DNA of 64,000 nt from Vibrio navarrensis (GCF_000764325.1 NZ_JMCG01000002.1:1131133-1195132); one strand, 5' to 3'. Counted from the first letter of the stretch, positions 41,384-53,117 are shown. Notes: generated from the letters alone by a model not told the origin. A program made the numbers and translations.

Positions 41384-44300
41384 TTACTCTTCGTCTTCTA
41401 GCTCGATGTTGATACCCAGCGAGCGGATCTCTTTCAACAGTACGTTGAACGATTCTGGCATGCCAGGTTCCATCGCGTGGTTACCATCTACGATGTTCTT
41501 ATACATCTTAGTACGGCCGTTCACGTCGTCCGACTTAACGGTAAGCATTTCTTGTAGCGTGTAAGCCGCACCGTATGCTTCCAGTGCCCATACTTCCATC
41601 TCACCGAAACGCTGACCACCGAACTGAGCTTTACCACCCAGTGGCTGCTGAGTCACTAGGCTGTACGAACCTGTTGAACGAGCGTGCATCTTGTCATCAA
41701 CCAAGTGGTTCAGTTTCAGCATGTACATGTAGCCGACAGTAACCGGACGCTCAAACGCATCACCGGTACGGCCATCAAACAGTGTAAGCTGACCAGACTC
41801 AGGGAGATCCGCCAGTTTTAGAAGCTCTTTAATTGACTTCTCAGACGCACCATCAAAGACCGGAGTCGCGATCGGTAGACCGCCACGTAGGTTGTGAACC
41901 AGAGTACGAACTTCATCATCAGACAGAGAAGCAATGTCTACTTTCTGGCGAGTTTCGCCTAGGTCGTAAACTTTTTGCAGGAATTCGCGGAATTTCGCCA
42001 GTTCTTGCTGCTCTTTGACCATCTGGTTGATCTTGTCGCCGATACCTTTCGCTGCCAGACCTAAGTGAACTTCTAGGATCTGACCGATGTTCATACGCGA
42101 AGGTACACCCAGTGGGTTCAGTACGATATCAACTGGCTGACCGTTTTCGTCGTATGGCATGTCTTCAACAGGGTTGATCTTAGAGATTACACCCTTGTTA
42201 CCGTGACGACCCGCCATCTTATCACCAGGCTGGATACGACGTTTCACCGCTAGGTAAACTTTCACGATCTTCAGTACGCCAGGCGCTAGGTCATCACCTT
42301 GAGTGATCTTACGACGCTTGGTTTCAAACTTCTTGTCGAAGTCTGCTTTCAGCTCGTCGTACTGCTCTGCAAGTTGCTCAAGCTGAGTTTGCAGTGCGTC
42401 ATCTTCAAGAGTCAGCTCTAGCCACTTCTTACGTTCAGTACCGTCCAGTTTCGCTTCAGAGTAACCGCCAGAAAGAAGCACGGCTTTCACACGGTTGAGA
42501 AGACCACCTTCCAGAATTTGGAACTCTTCTGTTAGGTCTTTCTTCGCTTCTTTCAGCTGCATGTGTTCAATTTCAAGCGCACGCTTGTCTTTCTCTACGC
42601 CATCGCGAGTGAAGACTTGAACATCAATGATGGTACCTGAAACTGAGTTTGGTACACGCAGTGACGTATCTTTAACGTCAGATGCTTTTTCACCGAAGAT
42701 AGCGCGTAGCAGCTTCTCTTCAGGAGTGAGCTGAGTTTCACCTTTCGGTGTCACTTTACCCACAAGGATGTCACCACCCTTCACTTCTGCACCGATGTAA
42801 ACGATACCTGACTCGTCCAGTTTAGACAGAGCCGATTCACCAACGTTTGGAATATCCGCTGTGATCTCTTCCGAACCCAGCTTAGTATCACGCGCCACAC
42901 ACGTCAGTTCTTGAATGTGGATAGTCGTGAAACGGTCTTCTTGAACAACGCGCTCAGAAACTAAGATCGAGTCTTCGAAGTTGTAACCGTTCCAAGGCAT
43001 GAACGCGATACGCATGTTCTGGCCAAGTGCAAGTTCACCAAGGTCGGTTGAAGGACCGTCAGCAAGCACATCACCACGCAGTACTGGCTCACCCGGCATC
43101 ACACATGGACGCTGGTTGATACAGGTGTTTTGGTTAGAACGCGTGTATTTGGTCAGGTTGTAGATATCGATACCCGCTTCACCAGGAATCAACTCTTCTT
43201 CGTTAACCTTAACGACGATACGAGAAGCATCAACAGACTGGATAACACCGCCGCGTTTCGCCACCGCAGTTACACCAGAGTCCACTGCTACGTTACGCTC
43301 AATACCAGTACCAACCAGAGGCTTGTCTGCTTTCAGTGTTGGTACGGCCTGACGTTGCATGTTCGCACCCATCAAGGCACGGTTCGCATCGTCGTGTTCC
43401 AGGAATGGGATCAGCGATGCCGCAATAGATACCACCTGGTTAGTCGCAACGTCCATGTAATCAACATGTTCGCGTGGGTGTAGACCCGATTCACCTTTCT
43501 GACGAGCAGTGATCAGTTCATCGGCGAAAGTACCTTCTTCCGTTAGCGCGGCGTTCGCCTGAGCGATAACGAATTGGCCTTCTTCGATAGCCGATAGGTA
43601 ATCCACTTCGTCTGTCACGATACCATCGATAACACGGCGGTATGGGGTTTCAAGGAAACCGTACTCGTTACAACGAGCAAACGCAGACAGCGAGTTGATA
43701 AGACCGATGTTCGGACCTTCAGGCGTTTCGATAGGACATAGACGGCCGTAGTGCGTTACGTGTACGTCTCGAACTTCAAAGCCAGCACGCTCACGAGTCA
43801 GACCACCAAGACCCAAGGCAGAAATACGACGCTTGTGCGTGACTTCTGATAGTGGGTTGTTCTGGTCCATAAACTGAGATAGCTGAGAAGAGCCGAAGAA
43901 CTCTTTCACTGCCGCAGAGATTGGCTTGGCATTGATCAAGTCTTGTGGCATTACCGCATCAAGATCGCCTAGGCTTAGGCGCTCTTTCACAGCACGCTCA
44001 ACACGTACTAGACCAACACGGAATTGGTTCTCTGCCATTTCGCCAACGCTACGGATACGACGGTTACCTAGGTGGTCGATATCGTCCACTTCACCGATGC
44101 CGTTGCGGATAGCGATAAGCTTTTTCATCACCTCGACGATATCAGTTTCGTCAAGAGTGCCTTGCTCTTGCGCGTCTTCACGACCGATAGAGCTGTTGAA
44201 CTTCATGCGGCCAACAGTCGACAGGTCGTAACGTTCTTCAGAGAAGAACAGGCTTTCAAATAGGGCTTCTGCCGCTTCTTTCGTTGGTGGCTCACCAGGG

Positions 44301-45412
44301 CGCATCATGCGGTAGATTTCTACCAGTGCAGAAATACGATCAACAGTGCTGTCAATACGTAGGGTTTCTGACATGAATGGACCGTGGTCAAGATCGTTGG
44401 TAAACAGAACTTGCAACGACTTGTGACCTGCTTGCGACAGGTTAGCCAACGCTTCTAGGCTGATTTCTTGGTTCGCCGCAACAATGATCTCGCCAGTCGC
44501 TTCATTGATGTAATCTTTTGAAGAAACTTTACCAACGATGTACTCAACAGGTACTTCGATGTGATCAACGCCATCTTTCTCTAGCTGGCGGATATGACGA
44601 GCCGTTACACGACGACCTTTCTCAACGTAAACGTTGCCATTCGCTTCGATATCAAAAGAAGCCGTTTCACCACGCAGACGTTCTGGAACTAGCTCCATCA
44701 TCAGCGTCTGGTCTTTTACTTCGAAATTCACTTTTTCGAAGAAAATATCCAAGATCTCTGCGGTGGTCTTGCCTAGTGCGCGAAGAATGATCGTTGACGG
44801 CAGCTTACGACGACGGTCGATACGTACGTACAGGTTGTCCTTAGGATCGAACTCAAAGTCAAGCCATGAACCACGGTAAGGAATGATACGCGCGTTGTAG
44901 AGAACTTTACCTGAAGAGTGAGTCTTACCCTTATCGCTGTCGAAGAACACACCTGGGCTTCGGTGCAGCTGGGATACGATAACTCGCTCGGTACCGTTGA
45001 TTACGAAGGTACCATTGTCCGTCATGAGTGGAATTTCACCCATGTAGACTTCTTGTTCTTTAATGTCTTTTACAGTACCTGCTGGTGCGTCTTTATCGAA
45101 GATCACCAGGCGCAGTTTAACGCGCAGTGGTTTTGAATAAGTTACGCCACGGATTTGACATTCTTTAACATCAAAAACTGGCTCACCAAGACGGTAGCTA
45201 ACGTATTGCAGCTCTGAATTGCCGTTGTAACTCTGAATAGGGAATACAGAACGGAAAGCAGCCTCAAGACCGTATTGCCCTTCAGGATCCTGTTCGATAA
45301 ATTTATCGAACGAATCGAGCTGGATCGATAGCAGGTATGGAATGTCCAAAACTTGTGGACGAGTACCAAAGTCCTTACGGATGCGCTTTTTCTCGGTATA
45401 AGAGTAAACCAT
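41384..45412 (-). CDS. rpoB: RNA polymerase subunit beta
   Basis: This 1342-residue subunit starts at ATG 45412 ([20 protein letters not shown]); the 15-residue longer frame is an artefact. The rifampicin-resistance region reads [20 protein letters not shown] followed by [11 protein letters not shown], with the sensitive-type Asp, His and Ser at the usual resistance positions, so no rifampicin-resistance change is visible there. It is co-transcribed after rplJL, with an attenuator-like hairpin in the 250-bp spacer, and with rpoC. Confidence 0.99.
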   Translation of the reverse strand: MVYSYTEKKRIRKDFGTRPQVLDIPYLLSIQLDSFDKFIEQDPEGQYGLEAAFRSVFPIQSYNGNSELQYVSYRLGEPVFDVKECQIRGVTYSKPLRVKLRLVIFDKDAPAGTVKDIKEQEVYMGEIPLMTDNGTFVINGTERVIVSQLHRSPGVFFDSDKGKTHSSGKVLYNARIIPYRGSWLDFEFDPKDNLYVRIDRRRKLPSTIILRALGKTTAEILDIFFEKVNFEVKDQTLMMELVPERLRGETASFDIEANGNVYVEKGRRVTARHIRQLEKDGVDHIEVPVEYIVGKVSSKDYINEATGEIIVAANQEISLEALANLSQAGHKSLQVLFTNDLDHGPFMSETLRIDSTVDRISALVEIYRMMRPGEPPTKEAAEALFESLFFSEERYDLSTVGRMKFNSSIGREDAQEQGTLDETDIVEVMKKLIAIRNGIGEVDDIDHLGNRRIRSVGEMAENQFRVGLVRVERAVKERLSLGDLDAVMPQDLINAKPISAAVKEFFGSSQLSQFMDQNNPLSEVTHKRRISALGLGGLTRERAGFEVRDVHVTHYGRLCPIETPEGPNIGLINSLSAFARCNEYGFLETPYRRVIDGIVTDEVDYLSAIEEGQFVIAQANAALTEEGTFADELITARQKGESGLHPREHVDYMDVATNQVVSIAASLIPFLEHDDANRALMGANMQRQAVPTLKADKPLVGTGIERNVAVDSGVTAVAKRGGVIQSVDASRIVVKVNEEELIPGEAGIDIYNLTKYTRSNQNTCINQRPCVMPGEPVLRGDVLADGPSTDLGELALGQNMRIAFMPWNGYNFEDSILVSERVVQEDRFTTIHIQELTCVARDTKLGSEEITADIPNVGESALSKLDESGIVYIGAEVKGGDILVGKVTPKGETQLTPEEKLLRAIFGEKASDVKDTSLRVPNSVSGTIIDVQVFTRDGVEKDKRALEIEHMQLKEAKKDLTEEFQILEGGLLNRVKAVLLSGGYSEAKLDGTERKKWLELTLEDDALQTQLEQLAEQYDELKADFDKKFETKRRKITQGDDLAPGVLKIVKVYLAVKRRIQPGDKMAGRHGNKGVISKINPVEDMPYDENGQPVDIVLNPLGVPSRMNIGQILEVHLGLAAKGIGDKINQMVKEQQELAKFREFLQKVYDLGETRQKVDIASLSDDEVRTLVHNLRGGLPIATPVFDGASEKSIKELLKLADLPESGQLTLFDGRTGDAFERPVTVGYMYMLKLNHLVDDKMHARSTGSYSLVTQQPLGGKAQFGGQRFGEMEVWALEAYGAAYTLQEMLTVKSDDVNGRTKMYKNIVDGNHAMEPGMPESFNVLLKEIRSLGINIELEDEE

Positions 45413-45599
45413 GGGGTTCCTCAGCTCGCTGATAAGTGACCCAAACTGTCCGCCCACACCTAGTTACTTAAGGGGGGTAAGGGACAGAGACTAAATGGCT
45501 GTTTACTGTAGTGACACTTCATTGCGATTGAATGAAATGTTTTTTGCATGGATATCAGGCGCTTAAACAGCGGGAAAATTCGCCTATACCCTACAGCGC

Positions 45600-45630
45600 A
45601 AAAAGGCCGGTGGTCATTAAACCACCAGCC
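45600..45630 (-). terminator. Attenuator between rplL and rpoB
   Basis: On the minus strand GGCTGGTGGT, a 6-nt loop and ACCACCGGCC are followed by TTTTT. The position, 33 bp after the rplL stop within one operon, matches the partial terminator that makes rpoBC less abundant than rplJL in E. coli. Confidence 0.75.
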
Positions 45631-45662
45631 AATAGCCGTTAGGCTAAGAGACTAAGTAATAA

Positions 45663-46028
45663 TTACTTGATCTCAACAGTTGCACCAGCTTCTTCTAGCT
45701 CTTTCTTCAGAGCTTCAGCTTCAGCTTTCTCAACGCCTTCTTTCAGAGCCGCTGGAGCGCCGTCAACTAGAGCTTTCGCTTCTTTCAGGCCTAGACCAGT
45801 TGCGCCACGTACTGCTTTGATAACAGCAACTTTGTTCGCACCAGCAGAAGCTAGGATTACGTTGAATTCAGTTTGCTCTTCAACAGCTGCTGCTGCTGGG
45901 CCACCTGCTACAACTGCAGCTGCAGCAGTAACACCGAATTTTTCTTCCATTGCAGAGATCAGTTCAACAACTTGTGTTACAGACATTTCTGCGATAGCGT
46001 CTAGGATTTGCTCGTTAGTAATAGACAT
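45663..46028 (-). CDS. rplL: 50S ribosomal protein L7/L12
   Basis: This 121-residue stalk protein forms multiple dimers on L10 and recruits translation factors. Its N-terminal dimerisation domain ([20 protein letters not shown]) is followed by an Ala-rich hinge (residues 35-50) and the C-terminal factor-binding domain with [20 protein letters not shown] ending VEIK. It is the second gene of the rplJL pair. Confidence 0.98.
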   Translation of the reverse strand: MSITNEQILDAIAEMSVTQVVELISAMEEKFGVTAAAAVVAGGPAAAAVEEQTEFNVILASAGANKVAVIKAVRGATGLGLKEAKALVDGAPAALKEGVEKAEAEALKKELEEAGATVEIK

Positions 46029-46088
46029 AACAATTCTCTTTTAAGTCAACAATAAGTTTATTAAGCAACCAGTAAAAAGCAATGCGAA

Positions 46089-46577
46089 TTACGCAGCTTC
46101 TTTTTGATCGCGGACAGCAGCGATAGTACGTACCAGCTTGCCAGCAGAAGCTTCTTTCAGACACATCATCAGACGTGCGATTGCTTCGTCGTAAGTTGGT
46201 AGTGTTGCTAGTACTTCAGCGTCAGTTAGCGCGCCTTCAAATGCAGCAGCTTTGATCTCGAAGTTTTTGTTCTCTTTAGCGAAGTCTTTGAAAAGACGCG
46301 CTGCAGCACCTGGGTGCTCGTTAGAGAACGCGATTAGAGAAGGACCAGTGAAAGTCTCTGTTAGACACTCGTACTGAGTACCTTCAACCGCACGGCGTGC
46401 TAGTGTGTTACGCACAACTTTCATGTAAACACCCGCTTCACGAGCTTGTTTACGTAGAGAAGTCATTGCGCCAACTTCAACGCCACGAGAATCAGCTACA
46501 ACTGCAGAAAGTGCACCAGCGGCTGCTTCGTTGACTTCAGCAACAATTGCTTTTTTGTCTTGAAGATTTAAAGCCAT
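46089..46577 (-). CDS. rplJ: 50S ribosomal protein L10
   Basis: This 162-residue stalk base protein binds 23S rRNA and L7/L12 dimers, and also represses its own mRNA. It starts [20 protein letters not shown] and contains [16 protein letters not shown], the RNA-binding region. The gene follows a 291-bp leader with its own promoter and the expected L10-binding structure. It is followed 60 bp later by rplL. Confidence 0.97.
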   Translation of the reverse strand: MALNLQDKKAIVAEVNEAAAGALSAVVADSRGVEVGAMTSLRKQAREAGVYMKVVRNTLARRAVEGTQYECLTETFTGPSLIAFSNEHPGAAARLFKDFAKENKNFEIKAAAFEGALTDAEVLATLPTYDEAIARLMMCLKEASAGKLVRTIAAVRDQKEAA

Positions 46578-46835
46578 CTTGGATTAACTCCTGGTTGTTG
46601 TTACACCACTCACTATTATCACAACAGTGAGAGCTATTGAGGTGCTTTTCCCAGAAGAAAGGTAACTATTTACATAGAGCTTTCTGTCAGTTCGGGCACC
46701 ATCTACGTAGGACAATTAAGTCTAACATTCGCTAGACACCTACGGTCTTGGACGGAGACTGGGTCTTAATTCAGCCAAGTAAAGATTTACTCAAAGAACC
46801 AAGCTTCAGCCCCAACCACAAATATTAGGCGCAAA
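46578..46835 (-). promoter_or_regulatory. rplJ mRNA leader (L10 autoregulatory leader candidate)
   Basis: The transcript from the rplJ promoter has an untranslated leader of roughly 250 nt before the L10 start codon. In enterics this leader folds into the L10/L12 binding structure that represses rplJL translation. The position and length fit; the fold was not computed. Confidence 0.5.
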
Positions 46836-46863
46836 ATTATACACAAATTTTGCGCCTAAGCAA
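46836..46863 (-). promoter_or_regulatory. rplJL-rpoBC promoter
   Basis: On the minus strand TTGCTT, a 16-bp spacer and TATAAT are followed by the GC-rich discriminator TTTTGCGCC. The -10 lies inside a 14-bp inverted repeat (TTAGGCGCAAAATT at 46825-46838 and its complement at 46846-46859). Confidence 0.7.
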
Positions 46864-46868
46864 ATAGA

Positions 46869-47570
46869 TTATGCTTGAGTGCTCAGGCTAGCCTGATCAA
46901 CAGCAACACCAGCACCCATAGTAGTAGAGATGCTTACTTTCTTCAGGTAAGTACCCTTAGCTGAAGATGGTTTAGCTTTCTTCAGAGCCACTAGAAGTGC
47001 TTCTAGGTTCTCTTTGATCTGCTCTGCAGAGAAGTCAGCTTTACCAATAGTAGAGTGGATGATGCCGTTTTTGTCGTTACGGTAACGAACCTGACCCGCT
47101 TTCGCGTTCTTAACCGCTTCAGCAACGTTAGGAGTTACAGTACCAACTTTCGGGTTTGGCATTAGACCGCGAGGACCTAGGATAGTACCTAGTTGACCTA
47201 CAACGCGCATTGCATCTGGAGAAGCAACCACTACGTCAAAGTCCATTACGCCTTTTTTCACTTGCTCAGCAAGATCTTCCATACCAACCAGATCTGCGCC
47301 AGCTGCTTTAGCAGCTTCAGCGTTTGCACCTTGTGCAAATACTGCAACGCGGATGTCACGGCCAGTACCGTGTGGCAGTACAGTTGCACCACGTACGTTT
47401 TGGTCAGATTTACGAGCGTCGATGCCTAGGTTAACAGCAACGTCTACAGACTCAACAAACTTAGCAGTAGCCAGTTCTTTCAGTAGAGCAACAGCTTCGT
47501 TGATGTCGTATTCACGAGTTGCATCAACTTTTTCGCGGATTACGCGCATGCGCTTAGTTAGTTTTGCCAT
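46869..47570 (-). CDS. rplA: 50S ribosomal protein L1
   Basis: This 233-residue L1-stalk protein binds 23S rRNA and represses the rplKA mRNA. Motifs are [20 protein letters not shown] at the start, [20 protein letters not shown] and [20 protein letters not shown]. It lies 4 bp downstream of rplK, allowing translational coupling. Its last codons lie next to the -35 of the internal rplJ promoter. Confidence 0.98.
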   Translation of the reverse strand: MAKLTKRMRVIREKVDATREYDINEAVALLKELATAKFVESVDVAVNLGIDARKSDQNVRGATVLPHGTGRDIRVAVFAQGANAEAAKAAGADLVGMEDLAEQVKKGVMDFDVVVASPDAMRVVGQLGTILGPRGLMPNPKVGTVTPNVAEAVKNAKAGQVRYRNDKNGIIHSTIGKADFSAEQIKENLEALLVALKKAKPSSAKGTYLKKVSISTTMGAGVAVDQASLSTQA

Positions 47571-47574
47571 GATA

Positions 47575-48003
47575 TTAACCCTCTACCACTAGGCCCATTG
47601 AACGAGCAGTACCTGCGATAGAACGCTTCATCGCTTCGATGTCAGCACCAGTCATGTCAGCCGCTTTCGCTTCTGCAATTTCTTGGATTTGAGCGTCAGT
47701 TACAGTACCCACTTTTTCAGTGTTTGGACGACCTGAACCAGACTTGATACCTGCTGCTTTCTTCAGAAGAACTGCTGCTGGAGAAGTCTTAGTTACGAAC
47801 GTGAAAGAACGGTCGCTGTATACAGTGATAACAACAGGAACAGGAAGACCTTTTTCCATTGATTCTGTTTTCGCGTTAAACGCTTTACAGAATTCCATGA
47901 TGTTAACACCACGTTGACCTAGTGCAGGACCAACTGGTGGACTTGGGTTCGCCATACCAGCAGCAACTTGCAGCTTGATATAAGCTTCAACTTTCTTAGC
48001 CAT
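47575..48003 (-). CDS. rplK: 50S ribosomal protein L11
   Basis: This 142-residue GTPase-centre protein binds 23S rRNA and is needed for RelA activation. The N-terminal [20 protein letters not shown] and the Pro-rich [20 protein letters not shown] are canonical, as is the C-terminal rRNA-binding [12 protein letters not shown]. It is the substrate of PrmA, encoded at 11.3-12.2 kb. It is first in the rplKA unit with a stringent-type promoter. Confidence 0.98.
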   Translation of the reverse strand: MAKKVEAYIKLQVAAGMANPSPPVGPALGQRGVNIMEFCKAFNAKTESMEKGLPVPVVITVYSDRSFTFVTKTSPAAVLLKKAAGIKSGSGRPNTEKVGTVTDAQIQEIAEAKAADMTGADIEAMKRSIAGTARSMGLVVEG

Positions 48004-48029
48004 GATAATACCTAAATGTTTGGGTTCAG

Positions 48030-48053
48030 ACGCTGATCGCCGATCAGCTCCCC
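48030..48053 (-). promoter_or_regulatory. rplKA leader hairpin, L1-binding site candidate
   Basis: In the rplK leader GCTGATCG/CGATCAGC (48032-48039 and 48041-48048) forms an 8-bp stem directly after GGGGA. L1 represses rplKA by binding such a leader helix in enterics. The match to the L1 RNA motif is only approximate. Confidence 0.42.
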
Positions 48054-48100
48054 GTGATTAACAATTCTCTTTACTTCACTTTGAAGTAAAAAGGCGCGAA

Positions 48101-48129
48101 ATTATAGTCATAATTCGCGCCTCAGACAA
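48101..48129 (-). promoter_or_regulatory. rplKA promoter
   Basis: On the minus strand TTGTCT, a 17-bp spacer and TATAAT are followed by TTCGCGCC, a GC-rich discriminator. The -10 sits inside an inverted repeat GGCGCGAA...TTCGCGCC (48093-48121), much like the rplJ promoter. Confidence 0.75.
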
Positions 48130-48148
48130 CCCTTAAAAAGGTGTTTTT

Positions 48149-48697
48149 TTAATCAAGCTTTTCCACTTGACCAAATTCAAGCTCAACCGGTGTTGCACGA
48201 CCAAAGATCGATACAGACACTTTCAGGCGGCTCTTCTCGTAATCCACTTCTTCAACCGTACCGTTGAAGTCCGCAAACGGACCTTCGTTGACGCGAACCA
48301 CTTCACCCACTTCGTACATAGTACGTGGACGAGGCGCTTCACTCGCTTTCTCAAGACGGTTAAGAATGGCGTCCGCTTCTTTATCAGTGATAGGCGCAGG
48401 ACGATCGGAAGTACCACCAATGAAGCCCATGACACGCGGCACACTGCGAACCAGGTGCCATGATTCATCATTCATAATCATCTGAACGAGGACGTAGCCC
48501 GGAAAGAACTTGCGCTCAGATTTGCGACGCTGACCAGCGCGCATCTCAACGACTTCTTCAGTCGGCACGAGAACTTCACCAAAGTGCTCTTCCATACCAT
48601 GCATTTTGATGTGCTCACGAAGAGACTGGGCGACACGGCCTTCAAATCCAGAGAAGGCTTGAACCACATACCAGCGTTTTTTAGGAGCTTCACTCAT
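48149..48697 (-). CDS. nusG: Transcription termination/antitermination protein NusG
   Basis: This 182-residue elongation factor binds RNA polymerase with its NGN domain ([20 protein letters not shown]) and Rho or S10 with its C-terminal KOW domain ([20 protein letters not shown]). The start is ATG 48697 ([12 protein letters not shown]); the longer frame runs into the secE-nusG spacer. It is co-transcribed with secE, 13 bp upstream. Confidence 0.97.
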   Translation of the reverse strand: MSEAPKKRWYVVQAFSGFEGRVAQSLREHIKMHGMEEHFGEVLVPTEEVVEMRAGQRRKSERKFFPGYVLVQMIMNDESWHLVRSVPRVMGFIGGTSDRPAPITDKEADAILNRLEKASEAPRPRTMYEVGEVVRVNEGPFADFNGTVEEVDYEKSRLKVSVSIFGRATPVELEFGQVEKLD

Positions 48698-48710
48698 GAA
48701 TTTAAACCCT

Positions 48711-49091
48711 CTATACTCCAGTTGCGAAAGCAATGAGACGAACCATAATGCCGTCAATACCCCACAGTACCAGAGCCATTACAATACTTACGGCCAAAAC
48801 GATCAAAGTAGTTTGCATGGTTTCCTGACGAGTCGGCCAAACCACTTTACGAACTTCCATACGGGATTCGCGTGCAAAAGCGATCGCTTCTTTGCCTTTT
48901 GACGTTGTTGCCGCAACGCCAAGCGCGGCAGCAATCAACACGATTACACCTGCAGCACGAACTACTACAGACATTTCACCATACAGGTAATTACCCACAA
49001 CAGCGGCAGCAAGCAGTACGAAAGTGATTACCCACTTAAACGTATCCGCTGCACTTGAGCTATCAGGAGTTTCAGCATTATTTGCTTTCAT
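48711..49091 (-). CDS. secE: Preprotein translocase subunit SecE
   Basis: This 126-residue inner-membrane protein of the SecYEG channel has three hydrophobic helices (about residues 19-37, 43-60 and 93-113), the three-helix form typical of enterics and Vibrio. The conserved cytoplasmic amphipathic segment [20 protein letters not shown] precedes the third helix. It forms the secE-nusG operon. Confidence 0.96.
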   Translation of the reverse strand: MKANNAETPDSSSAADTFKWVITFVLLAAAVVGNYLYGEMSVVVRAAGVIVLIAAALGVAATTSKGKEAIAFARESRMEVRKVVWPTRQETMQTTLIVLAVSIVMALVLWGIDGIMVRLIAFATGV

Positions 49092-49270
49092 AAAACCAAC
49101 CTGTCACAAGTCTTACTATAGACGACAACAGCCCCGCTGTTGCAGGGCAAACACCATATCGCTGAATTCAAGCTCAGCGCACTCTTACGACTAAGCGACA
49201 TTGCTCAATCACAATTCTTCACTCAAGATAACCCTGCCTAAGAAAGCAGCAAAGATTATATTGAGCGTAG

Positions 49271-49298
49271 AAAAAGGGCATCAAATGATGCCCTTTTT
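49271..49298 (-). terminator. Terminator after tufB
   Basis: The perfect 12-bp stem AAAAAGGGCATC/GATGCCCTTTTT with an AAAT loop lies 20 bp after the tufB stop. Confidence 0.88.
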
Positions 49299-49317
49299 AC
49301 TACTGGTTCGTCAAATC

Positions 49318-50502
49318 TTATTCAAAGATTTTCGCAACAACACCAGCACCTACTGTACGGCCGCCTTCACGGATCGCGAAACGTAGACCTTCGTCCATCG
49401 CGATTGGTGCGATCAGCTCAACAGTCATCTTGATGTTGTCGCCTGGCATTACCATTTCTACGCCTTCTGGTAGCTCGATGTTACCAGTTACGTCAGTTGT
49501 ACGGAAGTAGAACTGTGGACGGTAGCCTTTGAAGAATGGAGTGTGACGACCACCTTCATCTTTAGACAGTACGTATACTTCTGACTCGAACTTAGTGTGT
49601 GGAGTGATTGAACCTGGCTTAGCAAGTACTTGGCCACGTTCTACTTCGTCACGCTTAGTACCACGTAGTAGTGCACCAACGTTCTCACCTGCACGACCTT
49701 CGTCTAGCAGTTTACGGAACATCTCAACACCAGTACAAGTAGTCGTTGTGGTCTCTTTGATACCAACGATCGCAACTTCATCACCCACTCTCAGGATACC
49801 GCGCTCGATACGGCCAGTTACTACTGTACCACGACCTTGGATTGAGAATACGTCTTCGATTGGCATCAGGAACGGCATGTCTACTGCACGCTCTGGCTCT
49901 GGGATGTAGTTGTCTAGCGCTTCTGCTAGTTCTACGATTTTCGCTTCCCACTGCTCTTCGCCGTTTAGTGCGCCTAGTGCAGAACCTTGGATAACTGGTA
50001 GGTCATCACCTGGGAAATCGTATTCAGACAGAAGTTCACGAACTTCCATTTCTACTAGCTCTAGTAGCTCTTCATCATCAACCATGTCACATTTGTTCAT
50101 GAACACGATGATGTATGGGATACCAACCTGACGGCCTAGTAGGATGTGCTCACGAGTTTGTGGCATTGGGCCATCTGTTGCTGCAACAACTAGGATACCG
50201 CCGTCCATCTGTGCTGCACCAGTGATCATGTTTTTAACATAGTCAGCGTGTCCAGGACAGTCTACGTGTGCGTAGTGACGGTTTGGAGTGTCGTACTCTA
50301 CGTGAGAAGTAGAGATTGTGATACCACGCTCACGCTCTTCTGGTGCGTTATCGATAGATGCGAAGTCACGTGCTTTACCGCCGTAAACTTTAGCAAGAGT
50401 AGTACAGATAGCTGCAGTTAGAGTTGTTTTACCGTGGTCAACGTGGCCGATAGTACCAACGTTTACGTGCGGTTTCGTACGTTCAAATTTTTCTTTAGAC
50501 AT
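49318..50502 (-). CDS. tufB: Elongation factor Tu
   Basis: This 394-residue translational GTPase delivers aminoacyl-tRNA to the ribosome. G1 is [11 protein letters not shown], the switch region has [14 protein letters not shown]3 is [12 protein letters not shown] and G4 is [10 protein letters not shown] started it at ATG 50502 ([15 protein letters not shown]), preceded by AGGGACAACTC. Gene order thr-tyr-gly-thr tRNAs followed by tuf and secE is that of the E. coli tufB operon. A second near-identical tuf gene (tufA) usually exists elsewhere, so gene conversion is possible. Confidence 0.98.
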   Translation of the reverse strand: MSKEKFERTKPHVNVGTIGHVDHGKTTLTAAICTTLAKVYGGKARDFASIDNAPEERERGITISTSHVEYDTPNRHYAHVDCPGHADYVKNMITGAAQMDGGILVVAATDGPMPQTREHILLGRQVGIPYIIVFMNKCDMVDDEELLELVEMEVRELLSEYDFPGDDLPVIQGSALGALNGEEQWEAKIVELAEALDNYIPEPERAVDMPFLMPIEDVFSIQGRGTVVTGRIERGILRVGDEVAIVGIKETTTTTCTGVEMFRKLLDEGRAGENVGALLRGTKRDEVERGQVLAKPGSITPHTKFESEVYVLSKDEGGRHTPFFKGYRPQFYFRTTDVTGNIELPEGVEMVMPGDNIKMTVELIAPIAMDEGLRFAIREGGRTVGAGVVAKIFE

Positions 50503-50595
50503 GAGTTGTCCCTCTAGGTACGGATTTAGGTGGCTTGAATGACCACGCAACCAATAATGGCGAATTTAGTACTCAAAAGGAAAAAGCAAGAGTGC

Positions 50596-50671
<76 letters not shown>

Positions 50672-50684
50672 ACTCAAATTAGAG

Positions 50685-50759
<75 letters not shown>

Positions 50760-50794
50760 AACACGTAACTCTGAGAGCTATTTCCTTAAGAATA

Positions 50795-50879
<85 letters not shown>

Positions 50880-50925
50880 AAATTTTTATCCACTTTCCTT
50901 TCCTGAAGCGTACTTCAAGAGAAAA

Positions 50926-51001
<76 letters not shown>

Positions 51002-51014
51002 ATAAGTGGAGCGC

Positions 51015-51043
51015 ATTCTAGTGAATGATCTCTTGGCTTGCAA
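51015..51043 (-). promoter_or_regulatory. tRNA-tufB operon promoter
   Basis: On the minus strand TTGCAA, a 17-bp spacer and TAGAAT are followed by GCGCTCC, a GC-rich discriminator expected of a stringent stable-RNA promoter. It lies 14 bp upstream of the first tRNA. Confidence 0.75.
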
Positions 51044-51213
51044 TAGCTTTCTTGCAAAAAAGCGCCAAATTTTGTTTAAAGGCAATCATTTGCTGCAAAA
51101 TCATACAGATCTCGCTTTTTAAACAGCAGTTTTACTATTGTGATTTGCATTCTCGAGTTCATGATGTATTTTGCATCATCTTTTAGGATTCAAATGGACA
51201 TGGCGAGAAGAGT

Positions 51214-52137
51214 ATGAGCCCATTTATGTCATTCAGTCGCGCGAATTGGTCTGATTTACGCAACTCAGTGCCAATGACGCTGTCTGAAGCTGACTTAAAA
51301 GCGCTGCAGGGGATCAATGAGAACCTGACAATGCAGGAAGCCGTTGAGGTGTACCTGCCATTGGCTCGTCTCCTTAACCTCTATGTCCAAGCAAGGCAGA
51401 GCCGTAACTCTGTACTGCACAAGTTCCTTAATAATGAGGAGCACGCCCCACCATTTGTGATCGGTATTGCGGGCAGCGTGGCAGTGGGAAAGAGCACCAC
51501 CGCCCGTGTGCTACGTGCACTGCTTGCACGTTGGGAGAATCATCCGAAAGTGGAGTTAGTCACCACCGACGGTTTTCTCTACCCGAAAAAGGTGCTGGAT
51601 GAACGCGGTATTATGCACCGCAAAGGCTTTCCTGAGTCGTATGACATGAAACGCCTTGTCCAGTTCGTCTCGGATGTGAAGGCTGGCAAACCCGATCTAA
51701 CGGTCCCGGTTTATTCACATATCACTTATGACATCACCGATGAGTTGAAAAGCATTGATTGTCCAGATGTATTGATTATTGAAGGTCTCAATGTTTTACA
51801 GAGTGGTATGGATTATCCCCATGATCCGCATCGTGTGTTTGTCTCTGACTTTCTCGACTTTTCGATTTATGTCGATGCGCCTTGCGAGATCATTGAGCAG
51901 TGGTACATCGAACGCTTTCTTAAGTTCCGCAAAGGTGCGTTCACTGAGCCCGGCTCCTACTTTAGTCACTACACTCAACTCTCTGAGCAGCAAGCCATCG
52001 CCAAAGCTCAGCAAATTTGGCGTGATATTAATGGCTTGAATCTTCGCGAAAACATTCTACCGACCAAAGAAAGGGCACAGTTGATCTTACGCAAAGGGGC
52101 AAATCACTCGGTCGAAGAAGTGTTGGTGAGGAAATAA
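51214..52137 (+). CDS. coaA: Pantothenate kinase, type I
   Basis: This 307-residue P-loop kinase phosphorylates pantothenate in the first and rate-controlling step of CoA synthesis. The Walker A motif is [20 protein letters not shown] near residues 85-100, followed by [20 protein letters not shown] and [20 protein letters not shown]. The start is ATG 51214, with GAGAAGAG just before. It is divergent from the tRNA-tufB operon and convergent with birA, as the coaA-birA-murB neighbourhood in E. coli. Confidence 0.96.
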   Translation: MSPFMSFSRANWSDLRNSVPMTLSEADLKALQGINENLTMQEAVEVYLPLARLLNLYVQARQSRNSVLHKFLNNEEHAPPFVIGIAGSVAVGKSTTARVLRALLARWENHPKVELVTTDGFLYPKKVLDERGIMHRKGFPESYDMKRLVQFVSDVKAGKPDLTVPVYSHITYDITDELKSIDCPDVLIIEGLNVLQSGMDYPHDPHRVFVSDFLDFSIYVDAPCEIIEQWYIERFLKFRKGAFTEPGSYFSHYTQLSEQQAIAKAQQIWRDINGLNLRENILPTKERAQLILRKGANHSVEEVLVRK

Positions 52138-52148
52138 TAACCGGCTGC

Positions 52149-53117
52149 TTACTTATCTACTGGACGCAGAGATATCTCGCCGCCGAGGTAACTTTGAACT
52201 CCATTCGCCGAGCTGAGCAGCACCCCGCCCTGATTGTCGATGCCAACCACCTCGCCATACACTTCTCGAGCGCCCATCAGCAACTTGACCTGTCGACCGC
52301 GAAAGTTATCTAAGCGATTCCAACGCTCAACAAACCCAGGCATACCACACAATTCGTACTCTTTGAGCGCTTGCTGCCAGCTGCGCATCAGTGTCAAAGC
52401 CAACTGATTGCGATCTATCGGCGTCGCACTATCAATCTGGTTTAGTGCTGTCCATGGTTGATCGATGCTGTCTTTACTCTCTTGCATCAGAATGTTCAGC
52501 CCCATACCGATCACCAGATGTGCCGCCCCACCCGCTTGACCAGACATTTCAACCAAAATGCCTGCCAGTTTCTTATCCTGATAATAGACATCGTTTGGCC
52601 ACTTGAGTTTGACACCTTGTATACCAAGCGATTCTAAAGCTTCTACCGCGGCAATGCCGACAACTAAGCTCAGCCCCATGGCAGCAGCCATCCCCGCATC
52701 CAGTTTCCAATACATGGACATGTAGAGATTGGCACCAAAAGGGGAAAACCACTGTCGACCTCTGCGCCCACGCCCTTGTGACTGATACTCCGCGAGACAG
52801 ACATGACCCGACTCAAGCTCACCGATACGATTAAGGAGGTACTGATTGGTGGAGTCGATCACCGGAATCAGCTCGACAGAAGCCATGCTTTGCGCTTGTA
52901 ATCGTGCTTCATCGAGCAGATATAACGGCTGTGCAAGCTGGTAGCCCCGCCCCTGAATACGATAAATGTCCAGCCCCCACTCCTGGATACCGTTGATGTG
53001 CTTGGCGATAGCTGCTCGCGACATACCCAATTCTTGCCCGAGCGCTTCACCAGAATGGAAGTCGCCATCCGCCAGCTTACTGAGTAAATGCAGTTTAACG
53101 CGGTGTTCTTTTCTCAT
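52149..53117 (-). CDS. birA: Biotin operon repressor / biotin-protein ligase BirA
   Basis: This 322-residue bifunctional protein has an N-terminal winged helix (MSRAAIAKHINGIQEWGLDI) that can repress biotin genes. The ligase domain makes biotinyl-5'-AMP and biotinylates AccB. The biotinyl-AMP loop is GRGRRGRQWFSPFGANLYMS, and KWPNDVYYQDKKLAGILVEM carries the catalytic lysine. The start is ATG 53117, which overlaps the murB stop as ATGA, so translation is coupled to murB. Its substrate AccB is encoded at 9.4-9.8 kb. Confidence 0.96.
   Translation of the reverse strand: MRKEHRVKLHLLSKLADGDFHSGEALGQELGMSRAAIAKHINGIQEWGLDIYRIQGRGYQLAQPLYLLDEARLQAQSMASVELIPVIDSTNQYLLNRIGELESGHVCLAEYQSQGRGRRGRQWFSPFGANLYMSMYWKLDAGMAAAMGLSLVVGIAAVEALESLGIQGVKLKWPNDVYYQDKKLAGILVEMSGQAGGAAHLVIGMGLNILMQESKDSIDQPWTALNQIDSATPIDRNQLALTLMRSWQQALKEYELCGMPGFVERWNRLDNFRGRQVKLLMGAREVYGEVVGIDNQGGVLLSSANGVQSYLGGEISLRPVDK

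Noticed and set aside
45667..46044. 125-codon antisense ORF opposite rplL
   Set aside because: Ser/Ala-rich chance frame opposite the Ala/Glu-rich L7/L12 gene.
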